Positions 33,668 to 46,429 are shown, counted from the first letter of the stretch. The stretch is 64,000 nucleotides of DNA from Vandiemenella viatica (GCA_031002005.1 JARYHS010008074.1:8006924-8070923); one strand, 5' to 3'. The notes: generated from the letters alone by a model not told the origin. Program-made: numbers and translations.

Positions 33668-35213
33668 CCTGAGGGATCATTATAACGTAAAAAAGTGTAC
33701 ACCTACAACATTGCAAGACTACCTACGATTTGCCTCGCATTGCACCCCTAAATTTCTAATATCTACAGTTTAACATTCAATCCGAATAACCTACGGCCCA
33801 GGCCTGTTACGATGAAAAACAATTTTTTTAAATCTTAGCTTCCACGGAGATTTAAACCGGAGACCACGACATTCGTAAGCAAGCTCTTTAACCACTGAGC
33901 TGCCATTCTACTACTCGGAAACACGGTATAGAGACGTCCATATCCAACGTGTCTGTCTATCGCCGTATTTCGAAGTTATGAGACAATATGTTTTATTTAT
34001 ACAGATAATTTTCCAACCAAATGTAGACAGTATTTTTCTCCTAGTTTCAAAGGATAAGTGTGCAAAGTTTCATCGAGATCGGATAAAAACTGTGGATTTG
34101 TATGAAGAACAAACAAACAAACATTCATCTTTATATATAAAGATTACTGCAGATCACACACACACACACTGACTGCGAACACCCCCTGAGGGATCATTAT
34201 AACGTAAAAAAGTGTACACCTACAACATTGCAAGACTACCTACGATTTGCCTCGCATTGCACCCCTAAATTTCTAATATCTACAGTTTAACATTCAATCC
34301 GAATAACCTACGGCCCAGGCCTGTTACGATGAAAAACAATTTTTTTAAATCTTAGCTTCCACGGAGATTTAAACCGGAGACCACGACATTCGTAAGCAAG
34401 CTCTTTAACCACTGAGCTGCCATTCTACTACTCGGAAACACGGTATAGAGACGTCCATATCCAACGTGTCTGTCTATCGCCGTATTTCGAAGTTATGAGA
34501 CAATATGTTTTATTTATACAGATAATTTTCCAACCAAATGTAGACAGTATTTTTCTCCTAGTTTCAAAGGATAAGTGTGCAAAGTTTCATCGAGATCGGA
34601 TAAAAACTGTGGATTTGTATGAAGAACAAACAAACAAACATTCATCTTTATATATAAAGATTACTGCAGATCACACACACACACACTGACTGCGAACACC
34701 CCCTGAGGGATCATTATAACGTAAAAAAGTGTACACCTACAACATTGCAAGACTACCTACGATTTGCCTCGCATTGCACCCCTAACTTTGTAATATCTAC
34801 AGTTTAACATTCAATCCGAATAACCGACGGTCCAGGCGTGACTCTTACGATCAAAAAAATTTTTAAAATATTTGCCTCCACGAGAATTGAACCGGAAGCC
34901 ACGACCAAAACAATAGTAACCAAGCGCTTTAACCACTGAGCTACCTGACCGCTATTTGGAAAGGCAGTACAGGGACCTACAAATCCTACGCGTCTGTCTA
35001 TCGCCGTCAGTAATTTTTCGAAATTATAAGACAACATGTATTATTTACACAGAAAATTTTACAACCGAATGTAGACAGTATTTTTCTCCTTGTTTCAAAG
35101 GATAAGTGTGCAAAGTTTCATCGAGATCGGATGAAAACTGTGGATTTGTATGGAGAATAAACAAACCAATCAACCAACCAAACAAACAAATATTTATCAT
35201 TATATATATAGAC
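33668..35213. repeat. Three tandem 517-bp units
   Basis: Units start CCTGAGGGATCATTATAACG at 33668, 34185 and 34702. Units 1 and 2 look identical in the sequence given; unit 3 is clearly diverged. Each contains a minus-strand tRNA-like block and a 3' part with TTTCATCGAGATCGGAT..AAAACTGTGGA and an AT-rich end. Duplicate 64-codon frames at 33978 and 34495 are by-products. Confidence 0.9.
34865..34965 (-). repeat. tRNA-like SINE head
   Basis: Minus strand reads GGTAGCTCAGTGGTTAAAGC (A-box region) and GGTTCAATTCTCG (B box) in tRNA order. The first two 517-bp units carry mutated versions near 33850-33910 and 34367-34427. No cloverleaf closes well, so it is a tRNA-derived repeat and not a tRNA gene. 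Confidence 0.65.
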
Positions 35214-35584
35214 TAGCTCATACCTGCGACTTCGTACACGTGGATTAATCATTTTCTTGCCAGAATTGAATACCGTATAGAAAGTTATTGCTAACGAAAG
35301 GTTGGTCCCAAACAACACCGATGCCGCATAATATGACAGGAAAGCTATCACTATATCACTGTACCGTCGAACCTGTCGCTTGAAGAGAATCAATTTCCAA
35401 CATATTTCTATCACCATTCGATAAGGTCTCAAAATTTCGTGATTACAACTGTTAATCATACTGGAAAAAATGTCTTGTGCCCTTCATACAGATTTTCTTG
35501 TCAAATTCCATCAATATCGATATAGCCATTTAGTCGTCAAAACGTAACAAAAAGACGGATACTTACTTCCGTATTTATAATAAT
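35214..35584 (+). repeat. Short element, CGACTTCGTAC head
   Basis: A third copy of the element type at 32941-33655: head TAGCTCATACCTGCGACTTC, internal TATGACAGGAAAGCTATCAC, end CTTCCGTATTTATAATAAT. It abuts directly on the head of the 184/368-bp array. Confidence 0.75.
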
Positions 35585-38500
35585 ACTAGCTGGTACCCAC
35601 GACTTCGTTCGTGATTGTAACGAATTCATATTGACAGCTATAGACATCTAACCACCATAGTGCACGATGGGAGACTCGATACTATTACCACACATAAATA
35701 CCAGTCTTATGCGCTATGTAGTTCCAGCAACAAAGTAAAATTTACGGATACACACAAGTCTTTGGATGAAGTACGAAAATTTTCATGATCGACCAATTTC
35801 AAACACCATATCTCACACAATCCCACAATTACCGAATTTCGGCCAACGTTGTGATCGATGGGAGACTCTGTGTTACTACTACACACAAACGTCAGTGATC
35901 TGCGATTGATAGTTTTCACTTAAAAGTGATACACCGTGACACATGCGTCTTTGGCAGAAATTTGATATTGCCACAGGTCGACCATTTTCATCCCCCATAT
36001 CTTCCACACCCCCATAGCTACAGACATCTAACAACCATAGTGTACGACAACAGACACGATTCTACTATCACACATCAACACCAAAACTCTATGCTATGTA
36101 GTCGTGGCAGAAAGGTGAAATCTGCGGAGACAGTCGAAATATGAAAATATCCTTCACCAGCCACTTACAACCACCATATCTACCACAGTACCACAGTTTC
36201 TGAAATTCGGGCCGCTGTTGTGATCGAAAGGTGACTCTGTGTTACTACCACACACAAATGCCAGAGATCTGTGATCGAGAGTTTTCGATGAAAAGTGATA
36301 CACCATGACACTTTTGTCTTTGGCAGAAGTATGAAACTGCCACAGGTCGACCACTTTCAACCCCCATTTCTCCCACACCCCCATAACTACCGACATCTAA
36401 CAACCATAGTGCACTACATGAGATACGATTCTACTACCAAACACAAACACCAATGCTCTATGCTATGTAGTTGTGGCAGAAAAGTGACATATGCGGAGAC
36501 AGTCGAAATACGAAAGTATCCTTGGTCAGCCACTTACAACCACCATATCTACCGCTGTAAAACAGTTTCTGAAATTCGGCCGCTGTTGTGATCGAAAGGT
36601 GACTCTGTGCTACTACTACACACAAACGCCAGTTATCTGTGATCTATAGTTTTCGCTGAAAAGTGATACACCATGACACTTTTGTCTTTGGCAGAAGTAT
36701 GAAACTGCAACAGGTCGACCACTTTCAACCCCCATTTCTCCCACACCCCCATAGCTACCGACATCTAACAACCTTAGTGCACTACATGAGATACGATTAT
36801 ACTACCAAACACAAACACCAATGCTCTATGCTATGTAGTTGTGGCAGAAAAGTGACATATGCGGAGACAGTCGAAATATGAAAATATCCTTGGTCGGCCA
36901 CTTACAACCACCATATCTACCACAGTACCACAATTTCTGAAATTCGGCCACTGTTGTGATCGAAAGGTGACTCTGTGCTACTACTACACACAAACGCCAG
37001 AGATCTGTGATCTATAGTTTTCGCTGAAAAGTGATACACCATGACACTTTTGTCTTTGGCAGAAGTATGAAATTGCCACAGGTCGACCACTTTCAACCCC
37101 CATTTCTCCCACATCCCCATAGCTACCGACATCTAACAACCATAGTGCACTACATGAGATACGATTCTACTACCAAACACAAACACCAATGCTCTATGCT
37201 ATGTAGTTGTGGCAGAAAAGTGACATATGCGGAGACAGTCGAAATATGAAAATATCCTTGGTCGGCCACTTACAACCACCATATCTACCACAGTACCACA
37301 ATTTCTGAAATTCGGCCGCTGTTGTGATCGAAAGGTGACTCTGTGCTACAACTACACACAAACACCAGTTATCTGTGATCTATAGTTTTCGCTGAAAAGT
37401 GATACACCATGACACTTTTGTCTTTGGCAGAAGTATGAAATTGCCACAGGTCGACCACTTTCAACCCCCATATCTCCCACACTCCCATAGCTACCGACAT
37501 CTAACAACCATAGTGCACTACATGAGATACGATTCTACTACCAAACACAAACACCAATGCTCTATGCTATGTAGTTGTGGCAGAAAAGTGACATATGCGG
37601 AGACAGTCGAAATACGAAAGTATCCTTAGTCAGCCACTTACAACCACCATATCTACCGCAGTAAAACAGTTTCTGAAATTCAGCCGCTGTTGTGATCGAA
37701 AGGTAACTCTGTGCTACTACTACACACAAACGCCAGTTATCTGTGATCTATAGTTTTCGCTGAAAAGTGATACACCATGACACTTTTGTCTTTGGCAGAA
37801 GTATGAAACTGCAACAGGTCGACCACTTTCAACCCCCATTTCTCCCACACCCCCATAGCTAATGACATCTAACAACCATAGTGCACTACATGAGATACGA
37901 TTCTACTACCAAACACAAACACCAATGCTCCATGCTATGTAGTTGTGGCAGAAAAGTGACATATGCGGAGACAGTCAAAATACGAAAATATCCTTGGTCG
38001 GCCACTTACAACCACCATATCTACCACAGTACCACAGTATCTGAAATTCGGCCACTGTTGTGATCGAAAGGTGACTCTGTGCTACTACTACACACAAACG
38101 CCAGTTATCTGTGATCTATAGTTTTCGCTGAAAAGTGATACACCATGACACTTTTGTCTTTGGCAGAAGTATAAAATTGCCACAGGTCGACCACTTTCAA
38201 CCCCCATTTCTCTCACACCCCCATAGCTACCGACATCTAACAACCATAGTGCACTACATGAGATACGATTCTACTACCAAACACAAACACCAATGCTCTA
38301 TGCTATGTAGTTGTGGCAGAAAAGTGACATATGTGGAGACAGTCGAAATACGAAAATATCCTTGGTCGGCCACTTACAACCACCATATCTACCACAGTAC
38401 CACAGTTTCTGAAAATCGGCCGCTGTTGTGATCGAAAGGTGACTCTGTGCTACTACTACACACAAACACCAGTTATCTGTGATCTATAGTTTTCACTGAA

Positions 38501-39663
38501 AAGTGATACACCATGACACTTTTGTCTTTGGCAGAAGTAGGAAATTGCCTCAGGTCGATCACTTTCAACCCCCATATCTCCCACACCCCCATAGCTACCG
38601 ACATCTAACAACCATAGTGCACTACATGAGATACGATTCTAGTACCATACACAATCACCAATGTTCTATGCTATGTAGTTGTGGCAGAAAAGTGACATAT
38701 GCGGAGACAGTCGAAATTCGAAAATATCCTTGGTCGGCCACTTACAACCACCATATCTACCACATAACCACAGTTTCTGAAATTCGGCCGCTGTTGTGAT
38801 CGAAAGGTGTCTCTGTGCTACTACTACACACAATCGCCAGTTATCTGTGATCTATAGTTTTCGCTGAAAAGTGATACACCATGACACTTTTGTCTTTGGC
38901 AGAAGTATGAAATTGCCACAGGTCGATCACTTTCAACCCCCATATCTCCCACACCCCCATAGCTACCGACATCTAACAACCATAGTGCACTACATGAGAT
39001 ATGATTCTACTACCAAACACAAACACCAATGCTCTATGCTATGTAGTTGTGGCAGAAAAGTGACATATGCGGAGACAGTCGAAATACGAAAATATCCTTG
39101 ATCGGCCACTTACAACCACCATATCTACCACAGTACCACAGTTTCTGAAAATCGGCCGCTGTTGTGATCGAAAGGTGACTCTGTGCTACTACTTCACACA
39201 AACACCAGTTATCTGTGATCTATAGTTTTCGCTGAAAAGTGATACACCATGACACTTTTGTCTTTGGCAGAAGTAAGAAATTGCCACAGGTCGACCACTT
39301 TCAACACCCATATCTCCCACACCCCCATAGCTACCGACATCTAACAACCATAGTGCACGACAGGAAAGACGATTCTACTACCACACACAAATACCAAAGG
39401 TCTGTGTTATGTAGTTGTGGCAGGAAAGAGAAGTATACGGAGATACGAATTTTTGGTCGAAATATGAAAACGCCCTGCACTGACCAACTTTAATCATTAT
39501 ATCTCCCACATCCCCACAGCAATCGGCATTCGGCCAACGTTGTGCACGACAGGAAACTCCATGCTACTTCCACCAACAAACGTCAGTGATCTGTGCAAGG
39601 TAGTGGTGGCTGAAAAGTGAAATATAGGAAAAAACACGTCTATTTTTATATATATATAAGATT
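35585..39663 (+). repeat. 184/368-bp tandem array, locus 2
   Basis: Same left end (ACTAGCTGGTACCCACGACT) and right end (ACGTCTATTTTTATATATAT) as locus 1. TACACCATGACACTTTTGTC recurs at exactly 368-bp steps from about 36299 to 39243. Each dimer has two diverged ~184-bp halves; outer units at both ends are diverged monomers. Total 4079 bp against about 2245 bp for locus 1 without its insertion, a difference of about five dimers. No continuous reading frame. Confidence 0.95.
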
Positions 39664-41910
39664 TCCAGTTAACAGTACATAAAAGCTCAAAGTGTTTGGA
39701 AACTAGATTTGAGGCAAAATAAATGACGTATATCTTTTGTAATGTAGAACTTTTAGCTAAAAATTTAATTGAGCCTAGTATTTAAGTGTCCCGTGTATAT
39801 GACATGGGTAAGCTATGCTGTTACACGTACACAGCCATCATTTATGTAAAATATTGAATAACAAATTTGGTATTAAATTACAGTATAAGGTTAAAATCTG
39901 CCAGTATGGCTAAGTGCAGTTTTTAGGCAGCTTCCCATAGTCATTTAGGCAAATAATGGGATGGTCTCAAATCTTTGCCTCAAATTCTACATTTCAAAAA
40001 CAAAAAAATATAGTTATTATTACGGACACACAAAGTTACACGTTTTGTAGACAGATAGCAACAGAAGACTTTAATCCAATAGATTAGGTATGCTGGACCC
40101 AACAGGCGCAGTTAAACTATGGGCAGAAACTCAGTGTCCTCCCCCCCCCCCCCCTTCCACCAACCCTTCTTATGACATGGCTAGTGTCCAATTGGTCCTT
40201 GGTGGCAGAATCAGAGGAAAAACAAAAAGATAAAAAAAGATATTGCCTTGTTATTTTATGTTATGTAATGATAAAAGTATAATCACAATGTTGATAAATA
40301 CTAAATTACACTTTGTGTGTCTAGATCAGAAGTATCTAATTTCTGTCATAAAAAAAAAAAAAAATCAGGTTGCTCATTAGTTCACGAAAGAAATCATAAA
40401 TTTAAGAAAACGTTGAGTTCACATGATATTTTATTCTTAAAGTCAGGGTTAGCACAACTAAATCACGATTTAAATCAAATGATTTTTTCCAATAAATCAG
40501 AGATTTAATCAAATTTTCATTTACTGGACTAATCAAAGTAAATACCTAATCAATGTCTGAAATGTAATACTTTCTCTGTAATGCTTTTTCTGTCTGCAAC
40601 CTATTTCGTAAATTAGACAGGACAAGTCTGATGACAATGATGCTTGTTTTGCACAGATAATAGTTGAATTAAGTTTTAAAAAAATAAAAAAAATAAGGGA
40701 AAAAAAATCATGTTTAATTTGATTTTTCAAAACAACTAAATGACTTGATTTTTATGAAAAAATGGTATTTTATCCAATCGAGATTTAGGTTAGCAATCTT
40801 TCAAATTTTACTGAGGAAAAATGTGATAGTCTATCTGATATTTACCAAAAGAATATACTACAGAATACTTACAATATTAGAGAAAAGTTGTCCAAGTGTT
40901 CTCAGTATAGCAAATTTCACTTTTATTCCTGAAGAAACGAACAATGTGTACAGTGGTGGCATAAAATCTCTCATCAATTCTGAAAAAAAAGAATAAAAAA
41001 ACTTACCACACATTTATCTAAAAATGTACAGGAAGTATCCTAACAAGATAACTGAAATACTGATAAGCTTCCTGTGTGATTGAATTGTTATAGTTTCTAT
41101 ATCAGTTGATTAGAGATCAAAATAGAAAAAGTAGAGATCTCTGGAGCTTCCTGAAAATGAGGATTAATCTCTGTCTAAAGCAGGGTAAAATAAGATCTAG
41201 GGAATAAACACTATGCTGATATTTACATATTTGACATGGCAAATTATTCTAAAAGTTTAGTATATAAAACACAAGCAACATATTTACTGAGCTCACATTT
41301 TAATGTACCACTAAAATGTCTGGACAACCATTTTCTTTTATTGGAATTTTTTAAATTAGATAATGACAGTAGAAAGCAATATTAATTTGACAAGGATAAA
41401 GAAAGTAAAAAATTACTTACTGAAGCAGGACTATACCTTCATTGCAGGTACCTGAATTTATACTAACCGTACCAAAGGGACTTTCTCAAATGAAATTTGT
41501 CTATGTAGCTTCAGTAAATGTTGGGTACACTATCTCCATCCTCATTCAAATTGATATCTTTAATGATCATGACATTTTAAACCTTTTTTGCTATATGAAG
41601 TTTTCTTTCACTGTTTTCCATCAAACCCAAATTATTTTTCTCCTACAGCAACAAACATAGAATGGAATTGGTTGACTTACAGACAGAGATATAGTGGAGA
41701 ACTAATAGTGAAGAAATAGGGTTGAAGAGTAGAAAAGCAAAAGCAGTTAATTTGGAGCAGAGGGGACAAAATACAGAAAGGTGGGCAATGTAAGGAGATG
41801 GGTGAGTAGTAACAAAAAGCAGCAGAGGTCAGACTATGTTAAAAGGGACCAAGGAATCAAAACAATAAGCTGCAATGAGGCTGTATGAGATACAGATATG
41901 AACACCTTAC
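39664..41910. other. No gene recognised (possible intron)
   Basis: AT-rich sequence with a C run at 40140-40154, A runs and low-complexity AATCA words near 40460-40510. If 41911-42040 is a host exon, this is intron. Confidence 0.4.
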
Positions 41911-42040
41911 CTGCATTTGATTCAAAATGAAGCCAGTGCATCAGTTGTAATACTTGTGCAAGGCAATTTCCACCTTCCCAAAGCTTTAAGTAATCCTTCA
42001 CAAATTTAGAAACCACTGGTACTGCCTGGTGTGCTAAATC
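41911..42040 (-). CDS. Candidate internal exon of an unidentified host gene
   Basis: On the minus strand TTTTCAACAG precedes, and GTAAGG follows, a 130-nt segment coding DLAHQAVPVVSKFVKDYLKL then WEGGNCLAQVLQLMHWLHF and ESNA. The exon is open throughout and has strong acceptor and donor. The peptide looks helical and unlike any transposon protein I know. It ends one base into a codon. I do not recognise the gene. No neighbouring exon was found within several kb, so introns would be long. Confidence 0.55.
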
Positions 42041-43369
42041 CTGTTGAAAATAGTGAAAGGTGGTGAGTTTGCAAACAGCAAATGTTTCTGAAAACAGAGT
42101 GGAGCAAATATTGGTCAGAAACTACTCACTGTACTGGTTTAATAATCCATAAATTAACCATACTACGAACTTCTGTAATAATCACAGATTTTGAGTAAAT
42201 ATCTGTATTCAAATAATTGGTTAATACAATTAAATTAGCACGTTAGATATTCTAACAAGTCAGTTCAGTGAACAATGTCTCTCCGAATTCAAACTGTCCA
42301 TTCCATTTACTACTAGTTTAACTCTTAAAATTTCTGTGTATTCCATGTACATCTTTTTACTGTTTCTAGCTCGCTGCTCTCCATTTCGTTACATAGTCAA
42401 ACCTGGATAAGCAAAAGTTCACGTGAACGCAATCTTAGGGAGGTTTTTCACTACACTACGTTTTTTCGCTTGTAAAGGTACTGGAGTGGCTTTTCACACT
42501 TATAGAGGTTTAAAAAATACAGCAAATATGTTGTGATAAATGTGTACGTATTGTACTGGCATTCGAATTTGATATAGGTGTTTAGAAAAAGAAAACTAAA
42601 AAATCTCACACTAATATTTACTTAGAGAGATCAGTTAATTTCTTCCGTTTTTGCATTTTGTACGTGTTTTTCCAGTTCATAAATCTTATCAAATACTGCG
42701 TTATCAACAACTGCCAAGTATTACTGGTGGTACTGGAAGGCAAGAACATGACTCTTCATGCTTATAAGTGTTGGTAAGTCTGTATAGGCAGCACTCTATA
42801 TCAGTGGTCCGCAACCGGTGTGCCGCGGCACACTGGTGTGACGCGACAAGGTGAAAGGTGCGCCGCGAAATTTTACCCATTATAAGAAATTAGTCAAGTT
42901 TTTTTATTAATTACATTTTAGTTCTATGTGCCGCGAATTGTTACGTATTGTCGTATTCTAAGAAATTAAATGTTATTTATTTACTCACAGTTGCTGTTAG
43001 TGTTTTTATTATTATTATTCATTTTTAAATATCTTTATTCCTCGCCTTTACTGTTGCGCTTTGAGGTTCTATTATATTTACCGCATGTTCTGGGCACATA
43101 CTTTTCCCTCAGTCTAAAGTGCTGGGATTAGCAGAACTTTCCAAGCCTTATTTTATTGCGTTGTCGCTTCTCCAACAATACTACTTTCTTCCTGAGGCGT
43201 TGCACCGACGCCTTGTTAGACATTACTGTAAAAGCAATCGGCACTATATTAGTTACTTCTTTGAAGTGTATAAATCCTGCTTCTTATAATTACTTCAGTT
43301 CCATCATAGCTGTTCTCTGAAGTGGTCTGAAAACTGTTAATAGTTATTCTCGATATTTTCTATGACAAT

Positions 43370-45588
43370 TAGAAGACTATTTTATTTCTTCAAGACGGAC
43401 GAATTCCTTGAATGGAGTGTTCCATCTATGAGTGCAACTGGTGAAAACGTTGAAAGAAACAAAAGTTGATGCAACGGAAATTTGGATGATACTTATCCTA
43501 TGGTTTTTTTTTTTTTTGGTGTGGTAAAAAAACGTGCCCAATTCCCGAATATATAGTCGGTGGTGAAAAACCCACTAATGCTACTATGGTTACCAATTAG
43601 CTGAAACGACATTTGTCTACAAAACATTCTTCTTTGTCAAGCTGCGATGTCAATTATTTTGTCAGTTGTTAGAAAATAAGTAAAACAAAGAACGTTCATG
43701 ACCGCTACAGTAGGTGTTTCGGAAAAGTACAGGAAGTTAGTTATAAGGAATCCGAACTCATCGTAAAAGCCAAGAAACCACATACAATAAGTGAAACGCT
43801 GTTAAAGCCCGTTTGTAAAGAGACGGTAAGGATAGTTCTGGGTTTAAAATCTGTTAGTGAAATTTCAAAAATTCCTCTTTCTGCTGACTCAGTTACTCTC
43901 CGAGTTATTGATATGTCTCGTGATACTGAAGACTTTATGAAGGAGAAAATCAACAGTCAGAAGTTCTCACTGCAGATCGAAGAGTCCGCAGATATTAGCC
44001 ACCAAGCAGAACTTCTGGCTTACATTCGCTCCATCGAAGGAGATGTAATTATAAGTAATTTTTCTTATAAAAACTAGCGGTGAAGAAATATTTCGTTGAC
44101 TGATGAATATTTGCTTCTTAAAGAATTAACATGGAAGGATTGTATTATTCTTTGTACAGACGGAGCGGCTGCTATGACAGATCCAATGAAAGGATTTGCA
44201 GCTAAGGGGCCGTGTATAAACCACGTAGCTCCATTTTGGCCTCCTGTAAAACCCCCTCCCCCCCACATAGATCTACGTGGCTTTTGCCTCTCCCCCCCCC
44301 CCCCCCAACATAGCACGTAGCTTTTTTCCCTTTTGATTCCAGAAGACATTTTGTACTGTTTTCTCTTGTCAGACGACTGTAAATTACATACGGAGATAAT
44401 TAACTAAGGGAAATAAATATTTACATGCTGTTGTGAGTTCTGTTCCTCATTTTAAATGTGAAAAAAGTTATGAAAGGAAAGCTACGTGGCCTGGCTCCAA
44501 AGCCCCCTCTCCCCTCACGTAGCCCAGCGTGGCCTTCCCGCACCCCCGCTGGACCGAGCCACGTAGTTTGTGCACGCTCCCTAAAGTACGCGAAGGTAAA
44601 TCCCAACCTACGATGCGATCATTGTCTCATTCACCACGAAGCCGTTGTTGCTAAGTCTGTCACCTTCTCAGAAAGATGTGCTCGACGAAGTAGTAAAAGC
44701 TGCGAACTTCATAAAATCGCTGCCCCTAAATTCGCGACTTTTTTACGTTTTATGTCAGGAAATGGGTTCAGAATATACAAAAGTTCGCTGGCTGTCACGA
44801 TGAAAGGTGTTACAGCGAATATATGAACTTAGAGATGAGGTCCAGGCATACTTGATTGTTGAAAGACATAAGTACGTGGATTTATTCGCAGATGGCGATT
44901 GGGTATGTAAACTAGCATGTCTTTCCGACATTTCCGTACACTTGACTGAACCGAACATCAAAATGCAAGGTAGGAACGATAATATTCTTATTAGTATGGA
45001 TAGGATTAAAGGATTTGTGAATAAGCTGTATTTGTGGCTACAGAGGATTGAAAATGGGTCGTGTGATATTTTACCGACTGTATGGTCACTTGATGACAGT
45101 AATAAAAATGGTGACTGACTTAATCAAAGAACATTTAGAAGTCCTGCAGCAGAGATTCGAAAAGTACTTTGGAGAAAGTGTTGAAGATTTTGAATGGGTT
45201 CGTGATCCAGTCGTTGCAAATTCCGAACATCTTCCAATTAATATGCAAGAGTATCTTGCAGATTTAAAAGCTGACAGAACTTTGAAATCAAAACTTCTGG
45301 AAGTTCCTTTAGATACATTTTGGCTATCAATAAGGTATGGCAGTTAATGTGTTATTGCCATTTCCAAATAGTACATATTTATGTGAATTGGGCTTCTCGA
45401 CGTTAATTGAGATTAAAATATCCAAGACAGAAAGACTCAAATCCGTCTATGAAGAAATGAGGCTTGCATTGTCAACGATTTCTCCACGGATCAGTCACCT
45501 GTGTGCAGTTAAGCAGCACAAGTGTCACATTGAAAGTATGTGTACAATTATTTACTTTAATAGCAATATAAAACTGCCTGAATATTAA
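43370..45588 (+). pseudogene. hAT transposase, ZBED5/SCAND3-like, split by a MITE
   Basis: Blocks: CPIPEYIVGGEKP and a BED-finger-like LKRHLSTKHSS, AKKPHTISETLLKPVCKETV, SADSVTLRVIDMSRDTEDF, QIEESADISHQAELLAYIRS (catalytic region normally LDEST), IILCTDGAAAMTDPMKGFAA (CTDG with Asp kept), then after the MITE LRCDHCLIHHEAVVAKS, YELRDEVQAYLIVERHKY and LFADGDWVCKLACLSDI, and FPNSTYLCELGFSTL with RLALSTISPRISHLC, the hAT C-terminal dimerisation region. Lesions: Asp of LDEST reads Glu (IEES), stops near 43603, 43671 and 44078, and frameshifts near 44800, 45060 and 45340. The protein family is domesticated in vertebrates as ZBED5, but here terminal repeats and target duplication show a transposon. 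Confidence 0.85.
44206..44581. mobile_element. MITE copy 2, nested in the hAT transposase
   Basis: 376 bp starting GGGGCCGTGTATAAACCACG and ending GTAGTTTGTGCACGCTCC plus C. TAA on both sides (44203-44205, 44582-44584) is the target duplication. It interrupts the hAT reading between GFAA and KYAKVNPN. The body matches MITE copy 1 at 1306. G-rich ends with a TAA target fit the PIF/Harbinger superfamily, but the ends do not resemble those of the Harbinger element at 46845, so that element is not an obvious source of its transposase. Confidence 0.9.
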
Positions 45589-45762
45589 TTTTATGCAACC
45601 GCTATTTTTACATATCATTTTTTACGTGTTATGGGACTTCATACCCCGGAAAAAAATTTCTTATGGTGAGGTATTTTTTTTTGGTAAGGTGTGCCGCGAG
45701 ATTTATGGATAACCTTATGGTGTGCCGCGAGTAGGAACAGGTTGCGGACCACTGCTCTATAT

Positions 45763-46429
45763 AATGATGCTAGCTGAAAACTACTGAATTCCCAATTTTG
45801 TTGCAAAAGTCTTTAGTTTTTTCTTTCAACAGGAGTCCATCTATGGGAATCTTCTTATCAAGGACTTATTCCATCCATTCTAAAAGGCACTTTTAAATGT
45901 TGGGATATTCGATTCCTGTTAATGTTTGTGTGTCTGTTAGAACACCTAGACTTTACAAAATCTTTTGATTTTATAATTTTATGGAAGATAGATTCTGGTA
46001 AATCAAATTCACTCTGTAAATCATTTCATGATTTCCCACTATCGAACGAATTCACTATTTTAAGTTTATCTCTTAATGTTAACACTTTGATTTTTCATTT
46101 AGACATTTTGAGTGTGTTCTGAACCTTTCTTCGCAATTGATACTTACCAACTGAAGTAACAATTGGCCATTCGAATAAAATACAATACAAAAAAAGTAAA
46201 TTAGTTCAACGAAATTTAAGGACACAAAAACAGCAGTTCCATGAAATTCAAGAATGGTTCATAAACAGCAGATTGTGACTTCCAAATACGAAGTTGTGAT
46301 TATTTTGAATGGTTAACTGTTCTAGAATCTGTTATGTTCATAGCCATACAAGATACTATACATTTAATTAGAGACTGCTGCCAGTCAGGTGGTTGCTAGT
46401 AAAGGAAGGTTATACAGGCGATCTAGTGA
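45763..46429. other. No gene recognised
   Basis: AT-rich spacer between the hAT element and an LTR-like segment. Confidence 0.45.

Larger units (their letters stand above)
42802..45754 (+). mobile_element. hAT transposon with perfect 8-bp target duplication
   Basis: Ends CAGTGGTCCGCAACCGGTGT and, inverted, CAGTGGTCCGCAACCTGTTC; GTGTGCCGCG also recurs just inside each end. CTCTATAT flanks both sides (42794-42801 and 45755-45762). 8-bp duplications and CAGNG termini define hAT elements. The 376-bp MITE at 44206 is nested inside. Without it the element is about 2.57 kb. Confidence 0.95.

Noticed and set aside
34865..34965. Possible minus-strand tRNA gene
   Set aside because: Recurs, mutated, in each 517-bp unit, and no stable cloverleaf closes. 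tRNA-derived repeat.
36295..39493. A series of 72-98 codon plus-strand open frames with nearly identical peptides (MIHHDTFVFG...)
   Set aside because: They repeat with the 368-bp unit, are cut at each unit because 368 is not divisible by 3, and lack any domain or gene signals. By-product of the satellite.
35585..39663. Regularly spaced repeats that might suggest a CRISPR-type array
   Set aside because: Units of 184/368 bp abut without unique spacers, and the setting is eukaryotic. It is a tandem repeat.
44206..44581. MITE copies as products of the neighbouring Harbinger element
   Set aside because: Target length agrees but the terminal sequences (GGGGCCGTGTATAAACC against GGCCCAACACACAGGG) do not match well enough to claim cross-mobilisation.
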